Origin: Cordia subcordata
Lineage: Eukaryota > Streptophyta > Magnoliopsida > Boraginales > Cordiaceae
Length of the DNA: 64,000 bases
Direction of reading: 5' to 3'
NCBI GenBank assembly: GCA_028554755.1
Contig: JAPTOF010000007.1
Location: 4,682,001 to 4,746,000, forward strand
The notes beneath the pieces are model-generated. The model worked only from the letters and a program-made list of their open reading frames with translations. It did not search any database and was not told the DNA's origin. This document shows positions 57,601 to 64,000 of the stretch, piece after piece (within the stretch, counting starts at the first letter, position 1; every line of letters starts with the position of its first letter). A program made the translations under genes and the position numbers.

Positions 57601-58213
57601 CTAAGTGCAGGTGCCTACAGAGTATAGGACTGGCTCCAGGCAGGACAACCTGTGTGCACGAATCTCCAACTACGCGTGTTGTCTGCACAAGTATAGAACT
57701 GATTTCGGGTCTATTTTACGTAGTTTTTACTAACTAACATTTCTGCAGGAGCCTGTTTCCAGCTCTCCAAATTCGTTGTCCAAGTTACATGATGATAATT
57801 AAATAACTAGCTCCACTTAAATAAACGTTATTATCCAAATGAAAAAGCTTGAATTATATAATATTTAGTAAGCCAATCCATTAATTGCCAGAAAAAAAAC
57901 ATATGAATCAACTAACAGAAACATAACATATTGCTAAGCACCCAAAATAAAAAAAGAAAAAGAAAAGAAAAATCACAGAGGCTAAAAGATCAAATTTTTA
58001 TCAAAGAAAAAATTGATCTGCGATCTATATTAAGTGGCAAAGCAGTAAATTAATAAAATTGGGGCGTACAAAAGGGAAATTTTCAATATTTACCTTGTCA
58101 TTGAAGGTATCGGCTGTTAGGGTTATAACCTCTGCTTTTGTAGTTTGTAATAAGCTGAAAAGAGAAATAGATAATAGTAAGAGAATATGAAGAGATTGAA
58201 GAAGCTTTCTCAT
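54612..58213 (-). CDS. PDIL5-1: Protein disulfide isomerase-like PDIL5-1
   Basis: This is a small single-thioredoxin-domain oxidoreductase of the secretory pathway. Four exons on minus, 58094-58213, 56804-56862, 56508-56683 and 54612-54712, have GT-AG junctions and give 456 nt, or 151 aa. Residues 1-27 form a signal peptide (MRKLLQSLHILLLLSISLFS, then LLQTTKA), followed by EVITLTADTFNDK. Exon 2 brings KEKDTAWFVKFCVPWCKHC, with the redox pair Cys57 and Cys60 in CKHC. Exon 2 ends inside the second Cys codon. Then come LWEDLGKAVEGEDEIEIGEV, DCGTNKPVCTKVDIHSYPTF (with the cis-Pro) and a C-terminal helix. The final KDEL is an ER-retention signal. Intron 1 has a G-rich tract and intron 3 a Harbinger-type MITE. 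All features match the plant PDIL5-1 family and length. Confidence 0.95.
55590..55765. repeat. Imperfect tandem duplication in PDIL5-1 intron 3
   Basis: TCATTGATGAAACTTCCTGA and TCATTGATGAAACTCCATGA start two copies about 90 bp apart, each followed by GCCTTGATACAAATGGAACA. The copies have diverged noticeably. Confidence 0.75.
55912..56257. repeat. 73-bp tandem repeat interrupted by the MITE
   Basis: Copy 1 consists of 55912-55934 (CTCACAATTTTTTATCATCC then TTA) plus 56132-56180 (from GTATGGGTTCCATG). Copy 2 is 56185-56257 and lacks the MITE: it reads ATCCTTAGAATGGGTTCC across the same site. Confidence 0.85.
55932..56131. mobile_element. Harbinger-type MITE in PDIL5-1 intron 3 (55935-56128)
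   Basis: It starts GGGCCCGTTTGGATTGGC and ends CCAATCCAAACAGGCCC, nearly perfect inverted repeats. TTA flanks at 55932-55934 and 56129-56131. Members of the same family are at 49121, 58472 and 60300. It sits in the first copy of a 73-bp tandem repeat, annotated next. Confidence 0.88.
57034..57067 (+). repeat. GGGGGAA minisatellite with G-quadruplex pattern
   Basis: Five GGGGG runs separated by AA occur in a row on +. It lies in intron 1 of the minus-strand PDIL5-1 gene, so the G-rich strand is the template strand and the pre-mRNA would carry CCCCC runs. Confidence 0.9.
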
Positions 58214-58440
58214 TGTTGCTGCTTATTGCTGAAGCGCTTTTTTCTTTTTCTGCTTATAAGTTAATTGCACTGAACTCTTTTTATTGTTATTGAAAAAAAA
58301 AAACTTGTTTCGTTGCTGAAGAAGACGAGGACAATGCCAACTACAACTACAACTACAATTACAATGAACGGGTCCAAATTACAAATGGGCTAAAAGGAAA
58401 CTACATTGGGCCTTATGGGCCTAAATACATTTCGAGTGAT
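58214..58440 (-). promoter_or_regulatory. Upstream region of PDIL5-1
   Basis: Two copies of TGGGCC (58407-58412 and 58416-58421) read GGCCCA on the gene strand, the site II-type element common in plant housekeeping promoters. A TTATTG/AAAC-rich leader and an ACTACAACTACAATT tract lie between them and the ATG. No clear TATA box could be assigned. Confidence 0.5.
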
Positions 58441-58468
58441 CTTCTCCTCCAAATTCTAAGTCATCGAC

Positions 58469-58708
58469 TAAGAGCCTGTTTGGATTGGCTATTTTTAAAA
58501 ATATTTTTTTAATAGTTTTTTTAAAAACAGCATTTTTTGAGTGAGAAGTTCAAAATTCAGACTTCTAAAAAAAAAACTGTATTTGAGCGTTTTTCAGAGT
58601 TTCAGCTTTTTTAGAAGTCAATCAAATAGTTATTACAAAATTGATATAATTTTTTTAGGAAAAAAAGTGTTTTTTTACTTCAAAAAATCCAACCCAATCA
58701 AGCCTTAA
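58469..58708. mobile_element. Harbinger-type MITE (about 58472-58705)
   Basis: The start GAGCCTGTTTGGATTGGC and the end CCAACCCAATCAAGCCT are imperfect inverted repeats, with TAA at 58469-58471 and 58706-58708. The interior AGACTTCTAAAAAAAAA and TTTTTCAGAGTTTCAGC blocks match the MITEs at 49121 and 60300. It is more diverged than the other copies. Confidence 0.72.
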
Positions 58709-59675
58709 TTGAATACTTGTGTTCTGCCATTTCCATAAAGAATGTATTTGCAATTTAAAGTTGTCGAGGTGCATCATAGATTGATATGAAAATTACAAGG
58801 TGTCACATGATAAAATTAGTTGTTACTAATACCTTAGTTTCTCGATGGTAAATTGCATTTTACCCCTCTATGTTTTACCGAAATTATATAAAATCTCATT
58901 TGTTTAACAACTCGTTAATACCCCTCGTGTTATAAAAAATGTTACACAAAACTCTCAAGTTTTGAGTGATTGTGCAACATTATTTATAATATAAGAGGTG
59001 TTAGTAATATTCTTTATAGTATTGAAGTATTAACGAATTTTAAAATCACAAGAAATTTTATGTAATTAAATAAAATACAAGAGGATAAAATACATTATAC
59101 TTTTTTTCTTAATTTTGTCTCCTATAAATTAATCTCAAAAAGAAGAAGAAAAGACAAGAGGACCATATGGAGCATGTGATTCAAAATCCACAAAATAATT
59201 CAATAACAACGATCGAATTTGATTATTTTCAGGTTTCAAGGATACTAGTATACCTGATAGAAAAGATGTAATCAAAACCCAACTTGTAAAATCAAAAGCT
59301 ACTTTAGCCAAATGATGGGCTAAAATCGGAAATAAGTATTACAAAACTACAGAAATCATGTAAAAAACCAACCAAAATTGTTTTGACATTTTGAAACTAC
59401 ACTAGCAAAAATGTGACAATCAACAAGATCTAACGTTAAGCACTCCTCCAAGAAAAAAAGAAGCCACAGAAGAACTAATAGTAGGGTCTCGAAGATAGCC
59501 ATAACACATAATTTTATAATCATATGAACATATATATATATATTTTCATTAAAGACTAATTATTTCTTAGTATAAAAGTATACAAACAATTTTAAATTTT
59601 TTTTCGCACAATACATCCACTAGGTGCTAAGGGCAATGGGCACAGATTAAACCAAAAAGTAAATGATATAAACTA
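58709..59675. other. Intergenic DNA, no gene seen
   Basis: AT-rich with no recognisable coding family. Around 58850-59100 the text TTACCCCTCTATGTTTTACC and complementary pieces near 59080 (ACAAGAGGATAAAATACAT) suggest another decayed foldback element. Confidence 0.4.
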
Positions 59676-60082
59676 GAGGGTGTTTAGGAATGCTTGTATG
59701 CTGGTCACACATGCTTATAAGCAAAAAAAGAAAATAAGATTTACGCATTTGACAAATTATGTTTACAAACAGGTAAAGTTAGCTTGTTAGCAATAAAAAA
59801 AAAAAAAGCACCACTTGCAACTTTTTTCACTGATTATATGTCATGAGAGTTGACTAAATAAAAATATATTAACTACCCTTGAATTATGAAATGCCCTTTT
59901 TAAGCATTTTAACAAACACAACTTGCTTATAAGCATATATTATCAAACATGTTAACACCTTGTAAGTATATTTTATCTAAACATTTTTCTGCTTATTTAT
60001 TATTTACTTTAAGCATAAAAAAGACGTTTATAAATATCAATTTCTTATAAGTAGCTTGAAAAATACAAAGCCAAACACCCCT
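59676..60082. mobile_element. Tourist-like MITE related to 4301-5104
   Basis: GAGGGTGTTTAGGAATGCTT begins it and AAAGCCAAACACCCCT ends it. The interior contains CTTATAAGC-type words in the same order as the elements near 4301. The target duplication is unclear, so the ends are approximate. Confidence 0.6.
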
Positions 60083-60296
60083 ATTAAAGCACTACGTTTG
60101 GGATTTGCTTCAGAAAATTGTATACATTTACAAATATGATTTATTCAATTAATCATGTTCTTCATGGACTTTAATCAAGTGGAATACCGATCCCACGACC
60201 AAGTTAGTTATTCTTGTATATTTATTATCGAATGTAATGGGTTATGTAACCTAGCTATTATAGTGAAGATTGTTCACTTCAGTTTCGGTAATAGGT

Positions 60297-60529
60297 TAAG
60301 GGCTCGTTTGCATTGGCTTTTTTCAAAAGCGCTTTTTTAACAACTTTTGAAAAATAATTTTTTTTTAGAAGTTGAAAATTCTAGCTTCTAAAAAAAATTA
60401 TATTTGAGCTTTTTTCAGAGTTTCAGCTTTTTTAGAAACCAAATCAAATAGTTATTACAAATTTAACATAATTTTTTCAGATAAAAAAAGTATTTTTCAT
60501 TAAAAAAAGCCAATCCAAACAGGCCCTAA
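60297..60529. mobile_element. Harbinger-type MITE (60300-60526)
   Basis: It begins GGGCTCGTTTGCATTGGC, ends GCCAATCCAAACAGGCCC and is flanked by TAA (60297-60299 and 60527-60529). Its first 12 bases equal those of the full-length Harbinger at 5393. Confidence 0.88.
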
Positions 60530-61006
60530 TTACACAAATGGTTTCTTTATCTCTTGTCGCATTTGCTAACTAATTCCCTTACCTTTCAAACTTGGACATT
60601 TTACTCCATCATTAACATAACGTATTTTTGTTATTGTTAATCTCTAAAATGAAATCCGTCATCAAATTTTTCAAGAGAATATGGAACTATATACAAGTGG
60701 TCTTTATTTTGGCGTGCCAACTATATTGTATCGAATATGGTAAATGGATCGATAAAAATAAGATGACATTTAGCAATACTGGATATCAATATGAATCAGT
60801 CACAAGTTTGAAGTGAGAAGAAAAAAGAAATGGAAGCTTATTCACAACTCTGAGAAGTTCCAAAGGCAAGAAGAGAACAAAATTGAAGGCAAAACGAAAA
60901 GGAGAGCCTGAACAGAAAGCAACATTCCTGAAATGGGTTCTACCCTCCTCCTGCTAAGATACATCACCATTTTTGACCAACTATGCAAACTCTTCAATAT
61001 CCATGG
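60530..61006. other. Intergenic DNA downstream of the vicilin-like relic
   Basis: A 62-codon frame on + (60628-60816) has no family features. Purine-rich DNA at about 60820-60930 may be the 3' UTR of the minus-strand relic. Confidence 0.4.
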
Positions 61007-61495
61007 TCAAGTCCTTCCGAAAGCATGCAGTATCTCTGACTGCATACTCCACTCTGGTGGCGCAACCGATGCCGAGGGCAAAATGACCGACTCGCGCTGC
61101 GCGCTGGTTATATTCCGAAGCCTTTCCTCGCTCAGCCCGAACGCGGCTGCCAGTTCGGGTCCCCTCATGGTGTCCAGGAGTGAGCTTGCCCCTACCAAGA
61201 ACTGTGGCCGGTTCTTGCGTGCCGAGGTTGTGAAACCGAAGAACTCAAACGGGCCTGTTCTTGATGCGATTTGGCAGAACGGGAAGTACCGCGGCACCCA
61301 GAACACGTCGCCTTCGCTGACTTTGGCGTTCATGGCTAGTGTTCCATTAGGATAAACTATCTGGATTCTACCACTCCCTCTCAACACAATTCCATATTCT
61401 GTTGTTGTTGGATTGATATGTGGTGCCATCATTGATCCCTACATTGCAGAAGCAATAGTCTTAAAAACACATCAAATTTAGGTTACCTATTGAAT

Positions 61496-62427
61496 TTAGA
61501 GGGTGTTTGGATTGGCTTATAAAAAAGTTACTTAAAGTACTTTTGGTTTCAAAGGACTTTTTTTTATTGTCAACTTTGAGTAGTTACATGTTTGAATAAA
61601 AGTTGTAGTTATAAAAATAAGTATTTACATGTTTGATTAAATCGGGTTGAAAAATAAGTTATATAGGGATATTAAAATAGAATTTAAAAAGATAAGTATA
61701 AGGTAAAAGAGTAAAGTTATTTTAGTAATAAAAATAAAAAAGTGAGGATAAGATAGTAAATGATTTGATCAAATTTGTTTTTTTTCAAAGTACTTAAAGT
61801 TATAAAAAGTAAAAGTTAGGGTTAGGAATTTTTTTATTTTCTACGTCAAAAAAGCACATTTTAATTAAAACAAACACTCTTATTAGTTTAAATTAAATTT
61901 TAAGTAAGTTCGACCAGAAAAAAAAAAAAAAAACCAACCCAAACACTCTCTCAGAGGGTGTTTGGTTTGGTTTTTTTCCTGGTCAAACTTACTTAAAACC
62001 TAATTTAAACTAATAGAAGTGTTTATTTTAATTAAAAATGTACTTTTTTTAAGTAGCTTTAAGTAGAAAATAAAAAGCTCCCCAACCCTAGCTTTTGCTT
62101 TTTATGGCTTTAAGCACGTTGAAAAAAAGAAAGTTTGACCAAATCATTTACTATCTTATCCTTACCTTTTTATTTTTATTACTAAAATATATTTTCTCTT
62201 TTATCTTATACTTACCTTTTTAAATTATATTTTAATGTCCTTAATAGTTATTTTAACTATATAACTTACTTTTCAGTCCACTTTAGTCAAACATATAAAT
62301 ACTTATTTTTATAAATATAACTTTTATTCAAACACATAACTACTTAAAGTTGATAATAAAAAAAAGTCACTTAAAGCTAGAAGTGCTTTAAGTAACTTTT
62401 TTATAAGCCAATCCAAACACCCTCTCA
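61496..62427. mobile_element. Inverted pair of MITEs in the last intron of the vicilin-like relic
   Basis: Element 1 is 61499-61950 and element 2 is 61954-62424. The outer ends GAGGGTGTTTGGATTGGC and GCCAATCCAAACACCCTC are complementary. The inner ends meet as ACACTCTC-TCA-GAGAGGG-like DNA (the exact junction reads ACTCTC, TCA, GAGGGTG). Flanking triplets are TTA on the left and TCA in the middle and right. The two copies are in opposite orientation and resemble each other along their length (TTACTTAAAG / CTTTAAGTAA), so the whole 930 bp is palindromic. Confidence 0.8.
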
Positions 62428-63038
62428 ATCACATCAAAGATGCTTACTCCGGTGAGGTCAACTAGATAAACGCCGATGCCAGAGTGACGAAGAGGAAAAT
62501 ACTCAAGACTCATCCAGAGCCGTGCTTCATCCATAATCGTTCCTGAAATCAGGCGTCCGGTCATAGAGATTGTAGGAGTCCGGTCCAGCGGTTCTCCTCT
62601 CGTCTCTGTTCTTCTCTTCTTTTCCGAAGATGGATACCAACATCTTCCTCCAAGACCATGTTGGTTGCTCGTCTTCTTCATTACCTCCGTCAAAATGCAG
62701 CATCCTCTTTGAGGTATGCCAGCCTTTGATGCTGTTCTTGGTCCAAAAATTTGCTCCACGTACTCGGTTCATGAGAATCAGATAAGTACACAATCGGTCC
62801 ATATCCCTTCCAGGTTAGGATCTCTCTTAGTTCTGCTTCAAAGACCTGTGTCACAGAAGTTAATTACAAGACTTGATTAAGTTATCTCAAGTGATCAATG
62901 ACAATAGTAAAATTTAATCAAAACCGGGACTTGATCCAGATGAATATATTCTCTTACATTAAATGCGGTTGACAATGTTAACGGATCGAAGCCAGCCAGT
63001 ACGTATGTTGGGTATGTTCCACCACCAATGAAGAATGA

Positions 63039-63665
63039 CTGCACGTTTCGGGGTATTGCAAAGAACAATGCAATGGATCAATTGGGATAATTATGGTAAA
63101 AGATTAGCCTTTCGGCAACAGAGGCCACTCAACAAACTTGAAATTTGAGCAACAAGAATACCAACATAAACTAGACTCAATCTAATCAAGTTTTCCACTT
63201 AAAAATAATACCTAAAGCAAAATTATTAATATACTGAAGGGAACATTAATTGTGAAGTTAGTGGATGGTCTTGGAGATGTCGAAACTAATGTTTGGATGG
63301 GGTTTTTTCACAAAAAAGTAATTTCTTTTTTGAAAAAGGTCGTAGAAGAAATACTTTTCCAAACGAGCGTTCAGGATCCGTTAATGCTTAGATGGTACCA
63401 ATACTAGGAGTTGATGGATTGAGAAGGAAAATTTGAGATGGAAATTTTTCGTCTCAATATACGGAAAATTTGGACAAATTTTTTTAATAAATTAATATGT
63501 ATTTTAGACGGAATTTGAGACCGAAAGTTTCTGTCTTAATTAGAAACGAAATTTTCCAGCTAAAATTGGAGACGAGGGTTTTTGGATGGAAAATTTCATT
63601 TTATTTTTTTTTAATTTGAAATGGAAAATTTCCCTTCCAAATCCACATTTTTTTTTGTAATGTAC
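63039..63665 (-). other. Intron of the vicilin-like relic
   Basis: The 627-bp spacer between exons is AT-rich. Around 63420-63650, forms of GGAAAATTT / AAATTTTCC and GAGACGGAAATTTT recur in both orientations, suggesting an old foldback insertion (related words: TTTGAGATGGAAATTTTTCG and AAATGGAAAATTTCCC). Confidence 0.4.
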
Positions 63666-63819
63666 CTGGTAGGTGTGCCGTCCTAGGCTCTCAGTCTTTG
63701 GCCCCGGGCTGTATTAACCAAATAGAAAGCTGATCCAGCTGGAATTCGATACACATCTCCGCTCTTGAATCTCTTTTCTGACAATTCATCGTTGTAGATG
63801 TACCCAAGTCTTGCTTCCC

Positions 63820-64000
63820 CTGCAGTTAATGTAAAGCCAAACCTCCTCCTTGTACAAACCGTGACGACAATATTTATTATACCAAGATTTGAAAATTAAC
63901 AAGCTCTCAGACGATTAAGATAAATTTCTGTATAATCCATTCGGTCACATGTATCCGGCCAGCTTAAAAAATGGAACTTTCAAAGAAAATCGTGTAGAGC
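63820..64000. other. Window edge, probable intron and upstream vicilin-like sequence
   Basis: A plausible splice acceptor (TTAACTGCAG on minus) ends just before 63819. The next exon should contain the preceding strand of the first cupin. A GGTTTGTACAAGGAGGAG stretch on minus (about 63840-63857) might be its end, but I could not confirm the frame. Confidence 0.3.

Larger units (their letters stand above)
61007..63819 (-). pseudogene. Vicilin-like (cupin) seed storage gene, At2g28490 type, broken
   Basis: The family comprises two-cupin 7S globulin-like proteins. Four exons on minus are visible: 63666-63819 (LGYIYNDELSEKRFKSGDVY, IPAGSAFYLVNTARGQRL), 62958-63038 (SFFIGGGTYPTYVLAGFDPL), 62448-62845 (FEAELREILTWKGYGPIVYL, PTWSWRKMLVSIFGKEEK, SGIGVYLVDLTG) and 61007-61438 (GSMMAPHINPTTTEYGIVL, EGDVFWVPRYFPFCQIASR, FGFTTSARKNRPQFLVGAS). 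Lesions are a small deletion with frame loss and stop near 63683, a 1-bp insertion near 62705, Trp to stop at 62527-62529 after FRNDYG, and a 1-bp insertion near 62505. The last exon is open throughout. The N-terminal part of the gene lies beyond 63819, partly outside the window. Confidence 0.82.

Noticed and set aside
60933..61355. 140-codon plus-strand frame
   Set aside because: It is the antisense of the intact last exon of the vicilin-like relic, which has recognisable cupin motifs on minus.

Overview
This window looks like nuclear DNA from a flowering plant, most likely a eudicot. It is very AT-rich, its genes have GT-AG introns, and its protein-coding genes are plant housekeeping or seed-protein families. 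It is also full of plant transposon types: Tourist and Harbinger elements, Helitrons, Mutator-type foldbacks, hAT elements, Ty3/gypsy elements and L1-type LINEs. I see no operons, rRNA genes, CRISPR arrays or convincing tRNA genes.

Host genes, left to right. PBG1, the 20S proteasome beta-7 subunit, is on + (10272-13609, seven coding exons, 246 aa). Two EF-1-alpha genes stand head to head, one on - (31516-32978, leader exon near 33.9 kb) and one on + (46680-48142, leader exon near 45.95 kb). Both encode the same 449-residue protein. A PDIL5-1-type protein disulfide isomerase is on - (54612-58213, four exons, 151 aa, ending KDEL). A broken At2g28490-type vicilin-like gene is on - (61007-63819) and runs towards the right edge. 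From memory of Arabidopsis, EF-1-alpha copies and PDIL5-1 also lie close together on chromosome 1 (At1g07920-At1g07960), so this part may be conserved synteny.

The rest is mostly layered mobile DNA. At 1.5-3.1 kb are LINE fragments in mixed orientation. At 4.3-5.1 kb two Tourist-like MITEs share one TTA. At 5393-9951 a full-length but dead PIF/Harbinger element sits inside a pre-existing tandem duplication. At 15.8-26.5 kb two non-autonomous Helitrons point towards each other, and the second is split by an 8.6 kb Ty3/gypsy element with a clean TAATT target duplication. At 27.1 and 35.7-37.1 kb are palindromic Mutator-type foldbacks with 9-bp duplications. At 37.9-45.7 kb an L1-type LINE relic is interrupted first by a solo LTR and then by a hAT relic. 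At 51.4-53.2 kb is a small coding-free LTR element, and at 53.3-54.1 kb a hAT-type MITE. Many Harbinger-type MITEs lie between and inside the genes.

The most informative observations are these: a mosaic of near-identical and diverged blocks between the two EF-1-alpha genes; a base-paired LTR-end hairpin that covaries with a related solo LTR; a 432-bp tandem duplication across the LTR/polypurine boundary of the gypsy element; two Harbinger-type insertions whose empty sites survive next door in tandem copies; a catalytic Asp-to-His change in the Harbinger transposase; a G5A2 quadruplex-type tract in a PDIL5-1 intron; and a palindromic pair of MITEs inside the vicilin-like relic.
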